Notes: a model not told the origin generated them from the letters alone. A stretch of 64,000 bases of DNA from Micromonospora_G sp044901685 (GCF_044901685.1 NZ_JBJDPS010000002.1:1029844-1093843); one strand, 5' to 3'; shown: positions 1-8,390, counted from the stretch's first letter. Program-made: numbers and translations.

Positions 1-2131
1 ACTGCTGGAAGTCGTTCAGGATCGGCAGGCACGCGCCGCCCGGTGCGGCACACTCCGGCCCCGGACCCGGCAGGTAGTAGTAGCTGCCGTTCACCGACTG
101 CGCGAAGAGCGCGTTCTTGCCGCTGACCAGGACCTTGCCCCCCTCGTTGAGGTAGTCCCGGACGGCGAGTTCGGTCTCGAACGCGGCCTTCGCCGTGGTG
201 CCGGCCACCTGGCCCGGCTCCCGCAGGATCACGTCGTCGCCGGTCTCCCAGACCACCGCGTCGTAGTGCGACAGCACGCCGAGCGGGTGCGGTGCCTTAC
301 GACCCCGGGTGTCGAAGTCGTACAGGTCGCTGGTCTTGCCGGCGGCGGTCAGCGCGGCGGCCACCTCGTCGGCGTACTTGGCGGAGGTGCCGGTCTGCAC
401 CGGGCTGAGGCCGGTGACATCCTCGACCGCCAGCACCAGCACGTCGCCGCCGATGTCGGTGCTCACCTGGTACGTGAAGTGCTCACTCGCGGTGGGACCG
501 CCACCCTTGGCCCGGGTGCCGGTGAACCAGACCTCCACCCGGTCACCGGGCTTGGTGCCGGTCACCGTGCCACGCAGTTCGGCGTAGTAGTCGTCGTGGG
601 TGTCGCCGTACCGCTCGCCGCCACGCCACTCCTTGACCTCGACGGTCTTCGGACGGCCACCGTTGACGACGTAGTGCATCTGTACGTTCTTCAGCGACCG
701 ACGGGCGATCGTGGCCACCGGCTGCCGGGTGCCGTACGAGGTGTCGAACTTGTCGATCTCGAAGTCCGGGGTGCTGCGGCCGACCACGGAGACCGGGTTG
801 TCCGGGCTGGCGGCGGACTTGCCGACCGCGAGCGCGAACGGGATGTTCTTCGCCACCTCGGCGGCGATCAGGTCCTCGTCGTCCGGGAAGTTGAAGACGC
901 TGGCGCAGTCCTCGGCCAGCCACTCGTCGTTCGGGTCCGAGTCCGACACGGTCTCGCAGGTGCTCATCTCCGGGGTGAACCCGAGCGTGCCGTAGCGGAC
1001 CGTGGCGTGCGTGTCGGTGTCGCCGTTGGTCGGGTACAGCTCGGCCGAGATGTCCGGGTCGTAGCCCGGGATCGCCGGGTGGGCGTCGTCGCCGGCCAGC
1101 GCCTCGTAGATCAGGTCGTCCGGGGTCGGGGTCTCGACCTGCCAGCCCACGCCGTAGAGCAGCAGCTCGGCGGCGGAGTGGTAGTTGATGTAGTACTCGA
1201 AGCCGACCCGGCGGAACAGTCCGTCCAGCGCCTTGGTCTCCGGCTCGGAGTTCGGCCCCGAGCCTCGGTAGGTCTCGCTGGACGGGTCCGGCGAGGAGCC
1301 CTCGTTGTCGTAACCCCACTTGTAGGAGAAGTTGCGGTTCAGGTCCACCCCGTCGCCAGCGGTGATCTTGCCGTCGCCGTTGTTGTCACGCAGGTTCTTG
1401 CGCCACAACCGGTTGTCCGGGGTGAAGGTGAAGTCGTAGCCGTCCGGGTTCGACACCGGGAGGAACCACAGCTCGGTGGTGTCGACCAGCCGGGTGATCT
1501 CCGGGTCGGTGCCGTAGTTGTCCAGCACGTGGTGCATCAGCCGGCGGACCATCTCCGGCGTGATCCACTCACGGGCGTGCTGGTTGCCGCCGTAGAGCAC
1601 GGCCGGGCGCTTGCCGTCCTCGACGTTCTTGGCGTTCTTGGTCACCTTGACCGCGAGGATCGGCTTGCCCTGGACGGACCTGCCGATCGTCTCGACCTTG
1701 GTCAGCTTCGGGAACCGGGCCGCGGTCGAGGTGATCTCGTCCCGGATGCCGCCCGGCTCGCTGTACGACCGGTACGCCGTCCAGCCCTTCGACGTCTGCT
1801 CCCGCAGTGCCCGGGAAGCCTCCTTGCCGCGTACCTTCTTCACCGAGAGCGGAACGCCCTTGGCGGCCAGCTTGGCGGCCTGCTCCCTGGTGAGCACCAC
1901 CTGTACGGCGGACCTGCCGGCCTGGTCGACCTCGCCGATCGCGTGGCCGACGTCCACACCGTTGTTCCGGAGCACGTCGATCTGCTTGGCGTCGGCCGAG
2001 CCGACGTACACCTCCAGGTTGCCCTGTCCACCGGACGGCGCGGCCGGTGGGGCCGCGACGACCGGCGTGGTCATTACCATCACGCCGACCAATGTGAACA
2101 CGCCGGCTATCGCCAGCCGTGTTTTGCGCAT
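1..2131 (-). CDS. Secreted M14-family zinc carboxypeptidase (3' end outside window)
   Basis: Reading starts at the ATG at 2131 and runs off the left edge, so about 710 residues are visible and the C-terminus is missing. Residues 1-27 form a signal peptide (basic MRKTR, a hydrophobic stretch, then VVAAPP). The M14 zinc site is seen as GNQHAREW near residue 185 (His and Glu ligands), with the third His in NYHSAAEL near 315. The catalytic Glu is probably in GFTPEMST. M14 enzymes remove C-terminal residues from peptides outside the cell. After the catalytic domain there is a long beta-rich extension that may help fold or anchor the enzyme. The family call is firm; substrate preference cannot be read from the sequence. 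A MerR gene follows on the same strand upstream, 92 bases away, and is probably separate. Confidence 0.93.
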   Translation of the reverse strand, partial: MRKTRLAIAGVFTLVGVMVMTTPVVAAPPAAPSGGQGNLEVYVGSADAKQIDVLRNNGVDVGHAIGEVDQAGRSAVQVVLTREQAAKLAAKGVPLSVKKVRGKEASRALREQTSKGWTAYRSYSEPGGIRDEITSTAARFPKLTKVETIGRSVQGKPILAVKVTKNAKNVEDGKRPAVLYGGNQHAREWITPEMVRRLMHHVLDNYGTDPEITRLVDTTELWFLPVSNPDGYDFTFTPDNRLWRKNLRDNNGDGKITAGDGVDLNRNFSYKWGYDNEGSSPDPSSETYRGSGPNSEPETKALDGLFRRVGFEYYINYHSAAELLLYGVGWQVETPTPDDLIYEALAGDDAHPAIPGYDPDISAELYPTNGDTDTHATVRYGTLGFTPEMSTCETVSDSDPNDEWLAEDCASVFNFPDDEDLIAAEVAKNIPFALAVGKSAASPDNPVSVVGRSTPDFEIDKFDTSYGTRQPVATIARRSLKNVQMHYVVNGGRPKTVEVKEWRGGERYGDTHDDYYAELRGTVTGTKPGDRVEVWFTGTRAKGGGPTASEHFTYQVSTDIGGDVLVLAVEDVTGLSPVQTGTSAKYADEVAAALTAAGKTSDLYDFDTRGRKAPHPLGVLSHYDAVVWETGDDVILREPGQVAGTTAKAAFETELAVRDYLNEGGKVLVSGKNALFAQSVNGSYYYLPGPGPECAAPGGACLPILNDFQQ

Positions 2132-2223
2132 TGCGCCCCCTCGTTCGAAGGATCTCTACGCGCGAGCCTGCTGCGCCAGCTCAAACGTGTCAATGATTCG
2201 ATCGGCTGTTGTACGGAGCCGGG

Positions 2224-2634
2224 TCAGCGGGCCGGAGATGGCTGCGGCGACGTGGTGTTCCGTGCGGCCAGGATGTCCTCGTACAGGCCGACCTTGTGGC
2301 TGATCAGATCGAGGCAGCGGGTCAGCTCCGCGATCTGTCCGGACACCACGTCGCGGTGCTGGCGCATGAGGGTGAGCCGCTCCTCCTCGTTGCCGGTGCC
2401 CTGCCGGACCAGTTCGGTGTAGCGACGGATCGTCGGCAGCGGCATGCCGGAGGCGCGCAGGATGATGCAGACCCGCAGCCAGTCCACGTCGTACTCGGCG
2501 TAGACCCGCCGGCCGGCGCCGTCGCGGCGTACCGGCTTGGTCAGGATGCCCTCGCGCTCGTAGAAGCGGAGCGTGTGCGCGCTCAGGCCGGTGCGTTCGG
2601 CGACCTGTCCGATGGTCAGACCGGGATTCTCCAC
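2224..2634 (-). CDS. MerR-family transcriptional regulator
   Basis: A 136-residue protein. Residues 5-75 are the MerR winged helix (LTIGQVAERTGLSAHTLRFY, then EGIL and RRVYAEYDVDWL). Residues 80-125 form the dimerisation coiled coil. There are no clustered cysteines of the metal-sensor or SoxR type, so the ligand is unknown. The gene is divergent from an aldo/keto reductase, with 67 bases between the two start codons. That gap contains a perfect inverted repeat inside a promoter with a 19-base spacer, the classic MerR target. It most likely activates the reductase gene and may control itself. Similar pairs occur widely in actinobacteria. Confidence 0.93.
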   Translation of the reverse strand: MENPGLTIGQVAERTGLSAHTLRFYEREGILTKPVRRDGAGRRVYAEYDVDWLRVCIILRASGMPLPTIRRYTELVRQGTGNEEERLTLMRQHRDVVSGQIAELTRCLDLISHKVGLYEDILAARNTTSPQPSPAR

Positions 2635-2663
2635 CGGGTCAAGGGTACGAGCGACCCGTGGGC

Positions 2664-2694
2664 TTGACCTAGAGTCGGCTCTAGCTCATAGCGT
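2664..2694 (+). promoter_or_regulatory. MerR-type promoter with operator palindrome
   Basis: A -35 box TTGACC (2664-2669) and a -10 box TAGCGT (2689-2694) are separated by 19 bases, the long spacer that MerR proteins compensate for. The spacer holds the perfect inverted repeat CTAGAG-TCGG-CTCTAG (2669-2684). The reductase ATG at 2702 is only seven bases past the -10 box, so the mRNA is predicted to be leaderless. Confidence 0.85.
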
Positions 2695-2701
2695 ACGTTC
2701 C

Positions 2702-3751
2702 ATGCGTTATCGATATCTCGGTGGCACCGGCATCGAAGTCTCCGTCCACTGTCTCGGCGCGATGATGTTCGGCTCGGTCGGCAACCCGGACCACGAGGAG
2801 AGCATCCGGATCATCCACGCCGCACTCGACCAGGGCGTCAACTTTGTCGACACCGCCGACATGTACTCGGCCGGCGAGTCCGAGGAGATCGTGGGCAAGG
2901 CCCTGCGGGGGCGGCGCGACGAGGCGGTGCTCGCCACGAAGGTGCACTTCCCGATGGGGGAGGGGCGCAACCGGGGCGGCAACTCGCGACGCTGGATCCT
3001 GCACGAGGTGGAGCAGAGCCTGCGCCGGCTGCGCACCGACTGGATCGACCTCTACCAGGTCCACCGACCCGACCACAGCACCGACGTCGAGGAGACCCTG
3101 TCGGTCCTGACCGACCTGGTCAGTCAGGGAAAGATCCGCGCCTTCGGCTGCTCGACCTTCCCGGCGGAGGAGATTGTCGAGGCGTGGCACGTCTCCGAGC
3201 GGCGCTCCCTCGGACGGTTCCGGACCGAGCAGCCGCCGTACTCCATCCTGGCCCGGGGGATCGAGACGTCGGTTCTCCCGGTCTGCCAGCGGTACGGCAT
3301 GGGCGTGCTGGTCTGGAGTCCGCTCGCCTCGGGCTTCCTCACCGGTCGCTACCGCAAGGGGCAGCCGGTCGACCTCAGCACCGGCCGCCCGTCGATCATG
3401 CCGGCCCGCTTCGACCCGTCCATCCCGGTCAACGTCACCAAGCTGGAGATCGTCGAGCAACTGGTCGAGGTGGCCGACGGCATCGGCGCCACCCTGCCCG
3501 AGCTGGCCCTCGCCTTCACCGTGGCGCACCCCGCCGTAACCTCGGCGATCATCGGCCCCCGGACGATGGAACAGCTCGACGCCGCACTCAAGGGCGCCGC
3601 GCTCGCCCTGGACGACCACACCCTCGACCGGATCGACCAGATCGTGCCGCCCGGCACCAACGTCTACCAGCCCGACGGTGCCTGGCGTCCGCCGACGCTG
3701 ACCGACCCGGCCCGCCGACGGCGACCCCTGGCCGACCGCGCCGCCGGTTAG
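2702..3751 (+). CDS. Aldo/keto reductase
   Basis: A 349-residue NAD(P)H-dependent oxidoreductase of the AKR superfamily, expected to reduce aldehydes or ketones in the cytoplasm. The catalytic residues are visible: Asp and Tyr in DTADMYSAGESEE, Lys in VLATKVHF, and His in LYQVHRPDH. The C-terminal half carries the cofactor-binding strand IIGPRTMEQL. The ATG at 2702 is chosen because the motif MRYRYLGGTGIEVS is the usual AKR beginning and because it lies at the predicted transcription start; an in-frame upstream GTG would overlap the MerR gene. It is divergent from and probably controlled by that MerR protein. The physiological substrate is unknown. Confidence 0.93.
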   Translation: MRYRYLGGTGIEVSVHCLGAMMFGSVGNPDHEESIRIIHAALDQGVNFVDTADMYSAGESEEIVGKALRGRRDEAVLATKVHFPMGEGRNRGGNSRRWILHEVEQSLRRLRTDWIDLYQVHRPDHSTDVEETLSVLTDLVSQGKIRAFGCSTFPAEEIVEAWHVSERRSLGRFRTEQPPYSILARGIETSVLPVCQRYGMGVLVWSPLASGFLTGRYRKGQPVDLSTGRPSIMPARFDPSIPVNVTKLEIVEQLVEVADGIGATLPELALAFTVAHPAVTSAIIGPRTMEQLDAALKGAALALDDHTLDRIDQIVPPGTNVYQPDGAWRPPTLTDPARRRRPLADRAAG

Positions 3752-3798
3752 GCCCGAGTCATCGGCGCGAAAATCCGGGGGTACGACCGCCGTCACGA

Positions 3799-3832
3799 GC
3801 CGGGGCACGGCCGGCGCCGGCCACGCCCCGGC
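3799..3832. terminator. Hairpin between reductase and HAD gene
   Basis: A GC-rich inverted repeat: outer arms GCCGGGGC and GCCCCGGC, an AC/AC mismatch, then the self-complementary GGCCGGCGCCGGCC. There is no T-tract. It follows the reductase stop by about 50 bases and ends 17 bases before the next start codon, so it could also affect translation of that gene. Confidence 0.45.
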
Positions 3833-3849
3833 GAACCTGGACTGCGGTC

Positions 3850-4533
3850 GTGATCCGGGGACTGCTGCTCGACTTCTACGGCACCGTGGTCGAGGACGAC
3901 GAGACCATCATGGACACGATCGCGGGTCGGGTGGCGGCCGGTGCGTCGGCGCCCGTCACCGCCCGCGAGGTGGCGGCGGCGTGGAATCGGGAGTACGAGG
4001 CGGAAGCCGACCTGACCCCGTTCCGAACCCTGCGGCAGAGCGCGCGAGGCGGTCTAGCCACGGTGATGGCGCAGGTCGGTTACGCCGGTGACCCGGTCGA
4101 GGTGCTCTGCGCGCCGCAGTTCGCGTACTGGCGGTCGCCGCCGCTGCGACCCGGGACCGGCGAGTTCCTGTCCCGGGTCACGGTGCCGATCTGTCTGGTG
4201 TCCGATGCCGACCGGGCCGACCTTCGGGCGGCGACGGCTCACCACGGCCTGACCTTCGACGCCGTGGTGAGCAGCGAGGACGTGGGCGCGTACAAGCCGG
4301 ACCGGTTGATGTTCACCCGGGCGCTGACCGAACTGGGGTTGGCGACGGACGAGGTGCTGCACGTCGGCGACTCGCTCGCCCACGACGTCCGGGGAGCAGC
4401 CGCCGCCGGCATCCGCGCGGTCTGGGTCAACCGCCGGGGCGGCGAGCTGCCCCCGGACGTGCCGGTCGCGTACGAGATCGCGGATCTCGCCGCGCTGCCC
4501 GCCCTGCTGGACGACCTCGGCGGGCAGGGGTAG
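3850..4533 (+). CDS. HAD-superfamily hydrolase
   Basis: A 227-residue phosphatase- or dehalogenase-like protein of subfamily IA. Motif I is LLLDFYGTV: the nucleophile Asp is present, but the usual second Asp is Tyr, as in L-2-haloacid dehalogenases. Motif II is CLVSDAD, motif III the Lys of YKPDRLMF, and motif IV HVGDSLAHDV. The cap domain lies between residues 15 and 85. The GTG at 3850 is used because the next upstream codons do not match the family. It stands alone between a convergent oxidoreductase gene and the reductase. The substrate cannot be predicted. Confidence 0.88.
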   Translation: MIRGLLLDFYGTVVEDDETIMDTIAGRVAAGASAPVTAREVAAAWNREYEAEADLTPFRTLRQSARGGLATVMAQVGYAGDPVEVLCAPQFAYWRSPPLRPGTGEFLSRVTVPICLVSDADRADLRAATAHHGLTFDAVVSSEDVGAYKPDRLMFTRALTELGLATDEVLHVGDSLAHDVRGAAAAGIRAVWVNRRGGELPPDVPVAYEIADLAALPALLDDLGGQG

Positions 4534-4544
4534 CACCGAGGTTG

Positions 4545-5519
4545 TCAGCCCGCGATCAGTTCGAAGGAGCGGATCCGGTCGTGCGGGTCGTAGACCATCG
4601 TCTCCAGCATCAGCTCGTCCGCACCGGTCCGTTGTACCAGGTCGGTGAGCTGTGCCCGGACCGTCTCCGGCGAGCCCAGTGCGTAGCTGTCGCGGATCTG
4701 CCGGACCGTCCGCCACTCGTCCGCCGTGTACGGGTAGCCCGCCGCCGTGTCCCCGCTCGGCAGCGGCAGCACCTTGCGGTCGCGGATCCGCAACCGGGTC
4801 AGCAGACTGGGCTGGGCCAGGCGTTCGGCCCGCTCGTCGGTCTCGGCGCAGATCGCGGCGAGCGCGACCATCAGGTACGGACGGTCCAGCCGGCCCGACG
4901 GCCGGAAGTTCTCCCGGTAGGCGGTGACGGCCTCGGTGAGGTTGTCCGGCCGGATGTGCTGGGCGAAGGCGAACGGCAGCCCGAGCCGTGCCGCCAGCAT
5001 CGCGCCACCGGCGCTCGACCCGAGCAGCCAGACCTCCGGCTGCCGGTCGGCGAGCAGTTCGAGCAGGGTGTCGAGGTCCCGCTCGTACGATTCGGGTTCG
5101 AGCGGCACGCCCCGGCGCAGCAGGGCGGCGGTGGCCGGGTCGGTGCCCGGCCCCCGCCCCAGTCCCAGGTCGATCCGGCCGGGGTGGAACGCCTCCAACA
5201 TGTCGAACTGCTCCGCGACCACCAGCGGTGGATGGTTCGGCAGGATGACCGCGCCGGAGCCGACCCGGATCCGCTCGGTGGCGGCGGCGAGTCGGGCGAT
5301 CAACACGGCCGGCGCGGAGCTGGCCACGGTCGGGGCGTTGTGGTGCTCGGCCACCCAGTAGCGGTGGTAACCGAGCTGGTCGACCCGCCGGGCGAGGGTG
5401 ACCGCCTCGCGCAGGGCGTCGGCGGCGGTCCCGTCCTCCCGCACGGTGGTCAGGTCGAACACGGAAAGGGGTACGTCCACCCCGGGCAACCGACCGGCGG
5501 TCGTCTCAGGCTTCTCCAC
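4545..5519 (-). CDS. LLM-class flavin-dependent oxidoreductase
   Basis: A 324-residue luciferase-like monooxygenase of the MsnO8/YhbW type. The N-terminal barrel strand is PLSVFDLTTV, followed by the family signature YHRYWVAEHHN, then GSGAVILPNHPPLVVAEQF. The middle carries the phosphate-binding VWLLGSS stretch. These enzymes use reduced FMN supplied by a separate reductase to oxidise small organics. The start is the GTG at 5519, giving a 14-base overlap with the end of the upstream acetyltransferase gene, so the two are probably one transcript with coupled translation. The substrate is unknown. Confidence 0.9.
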   Translation of the reverse strand: MEKPETTAGRLPGVDVPLSVFDLTTVREDGTAADALREAVTLARRVDQLGYHRYWVAEHHNAPTVASSAPAVLIARLAAATERIRVGSGAVILPNHPPLVVAEQFDMLEAFHPGRIDLGLGRGPGTDPATAALLRRGVPLEPESYERDLDTLLELLADRQPEVWLLGSSAGGAMLAARLGLPFAFAQHIRPDNLTEAVTAYRENFRPSGRLDRPYLMVALAAICAETDERAERLAQPSLLTRLRIRDRKVLPLPSGDTAAGYPYTADEWRTVRQIRDSYALGSPETVRAQLTDLVQRTGADELMLETMVYDPHDRIRSFELIAG

Positions 5520-6246
5520 CGTCGCGCCCCTTCGTGTCCCGGTCGTGCTCGGCTGGCGTACGCAGGACGGCGAACGCGGTCGGGGTGCGAACCTCGAAGC
5601 CGAGCTTCTCGTACAGCCGGAGCGCGTCGGCGTTCTCCGTCGAGACGTGCAGGAACGCCGCCTCGCCGCGTTGTTGCCGGATCTGCGCCACCAGCGCCCG
5701 TACCAGGCGGCTGGCCAGTCCCCGGCCCCGGTGCCCGGGATCGGTGCCGACGGTGCTGATCTCGGTCCAGCCGGGCACCCGCAGGCGTACGCCGGCCATC
5801 GCGACGAGGACACCGTCCCGGCGGATGCCGAGGTGCGTGCCCAGTTCGACCGCACGCGCGGTGAACTGTCCCAGCCCGGTACGCGCCACCAGGTCGGACA
5901 TCTCCGGTACGTCGGCGGCGGTGAGCGTCACCGCCTCGCTCTCCTCGGCGCCCTCGACGGCCACGTCGACCAGTTGCAGCCCGTCGCCGCGCCACATGGT
6001 CTCCCAGCCGTCGGGCAGCGCGAGCCCGACTCCGGCCACCGTCACCGGCGTCCCCGCCCCGGCCAGTTGCCGCAGGTCGTGCCAGGCCCGGTCGTCGGCC
6101 CAGTCGGCGACGGCGGCCAGTGGCGCGACCCCGGAACGGTAGCGGGCCGCCCGTCCGAGGGTGTCGGCGAATTGGGCGTGCGGACCGGTCAGGGCCGCCC
6201 ATGCCACGTTGTCTGGTATATCGGCTTCAGTGGCGTTGACCGCCAT
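5506..6246 (-). CDS. GNAT-family N-acetyltransferase (paralogue 1)
   Basis: A 246-residue protein with a C-terminal FR47-like acetyltransferase fold. The acetyl-CoA loop is visible as TDPGHRGRGLASRLV near residue 165 (R/Q-x-x-G-x-G/A type), followed by FLHVSTENADALRLYEKLGF. The N-terminal 100 residues form a second, degenerate half. It aligns almost gap-free with the protein encoded at 7115-7810, so the two come from a duplication; a TetR gene now lies between them. Two tandem palindromes just upstream suggest repression by that TetR protein. It heads an operon with the LLM oxidoreductase. The acceptor molecule is unknown. Confidence 0.92.
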   Translation of the reverse strand: MAVNATEADIPDNVAWAALTGPHAQFADTLGRAARYRSGVAPLAAVADWADDRAWHDLRQLAGAGTPVTVAGVGLALPDGWETMWRGDGLQLVDVAVEGAEESEAVTLTAADVPEMSDLVARTGLGQFTARAVELGTHLGIRRDGVLVAMAGVRLRVPGWTEISTVGTDPGHRGRGLASRLVRALVAQIRQQRGEAAFLHVSTENADALRLYEKLGFEVRTPTAFAVLRTPAEHDRDTKGRDGGEA

Positions 6247-6271
6247 CGCTGCTATCCTTCCTGCTCAGGAC

Positions 6272-6305
6272 GTTGTCCGGTGGACAACCTTGTCCAGTGG
6301 ACAAG
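6272..6305. promoter_or_regulatory. Tandem 17-bp palindromic operators (TetR candidate)
   Basis: Two perfect inverted repeats lie directly side by side: GTTGTCC-GGT-GGACAAC (6272-6288) and CTTGTCC-AGT-GGACAAG (6289-6305). They sit between the divergent GNAT and TetR genes, 26-59 bases before the GNAT start. Size, symmetry and place fit a TetR-family operator bound by two dimers. Confidence 0.8.
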
Positions 6306-6470
6306 AGTAACCGACGGATCAGAATCGGCCGTACGGCTGCTCGGGTACCCGTCTCACGTAGAGTTGCCCGCCGGGTGACCAGCGTCAGCGGCAGCGGGTC
6401 GCGCGGGCCGCAAACCGGTCACGGGTAGCGAACCCGGTCACGGACGGCAGGGCCGGCGAGGGAGGTGGCG

Positions 6471-7094
6471 GTGGGCACAACCCGGGGCGAGGTTGTCTCG
6501 GCCGCGTTGCAGATCCTCGACGAGCGGGGCCTGGACGGACTCACCATGCGCGCGGTCGCCGAGCGGCTGGGCGTGCAGCACAACACCGTACGGTGGCACG
6601 CCGCGAGCAAGGGGCGCCTGCTGGAACTGGCCTCCGACGAACTGCTCGCGCACTGTGCCGACGAGCCGCTGCCGCGGCCGTGGGACGAGCGGATCTGGGA
6701 GTTGAGCCAGCGGCTCCGGGCGGCGCTGCTCTCGCGTCGCGACGGGGCCAGGATGATCACCGTCGCCTGTGGCCCCGACCCGCACTCGTTGCGTTACGCC
6801 GAGGCGGTGGTCTCCACGCTGATCGGGGCCGGCTTCGACGGCCGGACCGCCTCCTGGGCGCACTGGACGATCTTCTACCTGACCCTCGGCATCGCGCAGG
6901 AACAGCAGGTGTCCAGGGATTCGACCGGTGCGGTGATCACCGCCGACCAGGTTCCGGCCGAGCGGTACCCGACGTTGGCCGCGACGCTCGCGCACATCGG
7001 CCCCGGCGACTTCGACCAGCGTTTCGACTTCGGCCTCGGCCTGATCCTCGACTCCCTGAGGGCCCGGCTGGCCGCCCGGTCGGGGACGAACTGA
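6471..7094 (+). CDS. TetR-family transcriptional regulator (TetR_C-like)
   Basis: A 207-residue repressor. Residues 5-50 form the TetR helix-turn-helix (VVSAALQILDERGLDGLTMR, then AVAERLGVQHNTVRWH). The remainder resembles the tetracycline-repressor type C-terminal domain that binds small ligands and dimerises. A GGAGG at 6461-6465 sits five bases before the GTG at 6471; the GTG at 6465 is an alternative that would overlap this site. It is divergent from the GNAT/LLM operon and convergent with the second GNAT gene. The tandem GGACAA palindromes 166 bases upstream are its likely operator. The ligand is unknown, but the neighbouring oxidoreductase and acetyltransferases suggest a drug-like or metabolite inducer. 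Confidence 0.92.
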   Translation: MGTTRGEVVSAALQILDERGLDGLTMRAVAERLGVQHNTVRWHAASKGRLLELASDELLAHCADEPLPRPWDERIWELSQRLRAALLSRRDGARMITVACGPDPHSLRYAEAVVSTLIGAGFDGRTASWAHWTIFYLTLGIAQEQQVSRDSTGAVITADQVPAERYPTLAATLAHIGPGDFDQRFDFGLGLILDSLRARLAARSGTN

Positions 7095-7114
7095 ACGCGC
7101 CTACCGAGCGCGTC

Positions 7115-7810
7115 TCAGGCGGGGGTCGCGGGCGTACGGACGGCGGCGAAGGTGATCGCGGTACGGACCTTGAAACCCATCGACTCGTACAGCCGGATGG
7201 CGTTGACGTTGCTCGCCGCCGCATGCAGGAACGGCGTCTCGCCCCGATCGCGGATGCCGGCCGCCACCGCCTTGACCAGGCGGCTGCCGAGCCCCTGGCC
7301 GCGATGAGCCGGGTCGGTGCAGACCGCGCTGATCTCGGTCAGGCCGGGCACCCGCAGCCGTTCGCCCGCCATCGCGACGAGCGCGCCGTCACGGCGAATC
7401 CCCAGGTACGTGCCGAGTTCGATGGTGCGTGCGGCGAACGGTCCCGGCTCGGTCCGCGCCACCAGGTCGAGCATCTCCGGTACGTCCTCGGCGGTGAGCC
7501 GTACGGCCTCGTCGTCGTGCGCGGCGTCCATCGCCACGTCGACCATCTGCACGCCGTCGGCGTGCCAGACCATCTCCCAGCCCTCGGGCAGGACGAGGCC
7601 GACACCGGCGCTGACGACCTGCTCGCCCGGTCCGGCCAGCCGGGCAAGATCGGCCCAGGCCCGCTCGTCGGTCCAGTCGGAGACCGCCGCGAACGGCGAC
7701 ACCTCGGGCTGGAAGCGGGCCGCCCGGCCGTGCGAGATCGCGAAGCGGGCGTGGCGACCGGCCAGGGCGGTCCAGAACGGGTTGTCCGAGATGTCGTGTT
7801 GATCCGGCAT
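7115..7810 (-). CDS. GNAT-family N-acetyltransferase (paralogue 2)
   Basis: A 231-residue acetyltransferase closely similar to the protein at 5506-6246 over its whole length. The acetyl-CoA loop is TDPAHRGQGLGSRLV, followed by FLHAAASNVNAIRLYESMGF. The start is taken at the ATG at 7810, preceded by GGATGGGGC; an ATG at 7819 is also possible. It converges on the TetR gene with 20 bases between the stops. No palindrome like that before paralogue 1 is seen upstream, so the two copies are probably regulated differently. Confidence 0.9.
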   Translation of the reverse strand: MPDQHDISDNPFWTALAGRHARFAISHGRAARFQPEVSPFAAVSDWTDERAWADLARLAGPGEQVVSAGVGLVLPEGWEMVWHADGVQMVDVAMDAAHDDEAVRLTAEDVPEMLDLVARTEPGPFAARTIELGTYLGIRRDGALVAMAGERLRVPGLTEISAVCTDPAHRGQGLGSRLVKAVAAGIRDRGETPFLHAAASNVNAIRLYESMGFKVRTAITFAAVRTPATPA

Positions 7811-7819
7811 GAGCCCCAT

Positions 7820-8087
7820 CCCCGTTGTTTCTCCCGCCGACCTGGTGTGCCGTACCGGTGAGTCCGGCTCGGCAGCGTCGACGACCGGCGCAACGTTAGC
7901 CGAGCGACGTGACCTGGGCCTATGGGATTTTCGAGAGCTGGACCACATCCGCTGGCGGGAGCGGCGACGGTGGTGGCTCAAGTCTTCTTCAAGATCCCGT
8001 CGGGTGGGAGTGGGCCGCCCTCGATTGGGCATAGGGTCTCGTAGGTTCGTACGATAGACCCGTCTCCATTCGTGCAAGGGAAGGACA
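7820..8087. other. Intergenic region before the first small-motif gene
   Basis: About 270 bases with no convincing gene. Near the right end TTGGGC (8025-8030) and TACGAT (8050-8055) could be promoter boxes for the small gene, but the 19-base spacer is long. The stretch at 7915-8030 is less G+C-rich than the genes beside it and may be remnant coding DNA; no family is recognisable. Confidence 0.4.
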
Positions 8088-8285
8088 ATGATGTCCACAA
8101 AGGACCGCGCTTCGACGGTCGAGTCCGTACCGGCGACCTCGACGAGCGCGGCAGAGTCGGCGACACCCGAGCCGGCCCCGACCACGACGCGAGCAGCCTC
8201 CGTGCTCGGCAGCGGCAGGGGCGGGTCGTCCAAGAACTTCGCGATCGGCGTCTCCGGTCGCACCCGGCGCAGGCCGACCGCCTGA
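8088..8285 (+). CDS. Small protein with C-terminal IGVSGR-x-RR-x-PTA motif (orphan copy)
   Basis: A 65-residue protein that I cannot assign to any family. A good ribosome site (GGGAAGG, 8078-8084) precedes the ATG; a second ATG follows at once. Residues 1-45 are rich in Ser, Thr, Ala, Pro and Glu and look unstructured. The last 16 residues read NFAIGVSGRTRRRPTA and match, position for position, the end of the protein encoded at 9062-9274 (FSIGVSGRIRRNPTA). The N-termini of the two are unrelated. No signal peptide or membrane segment is seen. Unlike the second copy, no regulator gene follows; a strong hairpin lies 105 bases downstream. The conserved end in otherwise diverged proteins suggests that the C-terminus is the working part, for example as a signalling or binding peptide. 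Confidence 0.75.
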   Translation: MMSTKDRASTVESVPATSTSAAESATPEPAPTTTRAASVLGSGRGGSSKNFAIGVSGRTRRRPTA

Positions 8286-8390
8286 CCGGTCGCCTGACCG
8301 AGCGCCTGACCGGGTCGCCTGACCAACCGCTGCGGTCGTGGCGACCGGACTCGTCGGCGACCCCGGTGTGGCGCGTACCTTCGTGGGTGG

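Noticed and set aside
266..2422. A long plus-strand open frame (718 codons) opposite the M14 peptidase gene
   Set aside because: It is the mirror of a well-supported secreted peptidase on the minus strand; its protein is a low-complexity Val/Gly/Arg string with no domain.
3184..3849. HAD gene starting far upstream inside the reductase gene
   Set aside because: The upstream extension is the reductase in another frame; the family N-terminus begins at the GTG at 3850.
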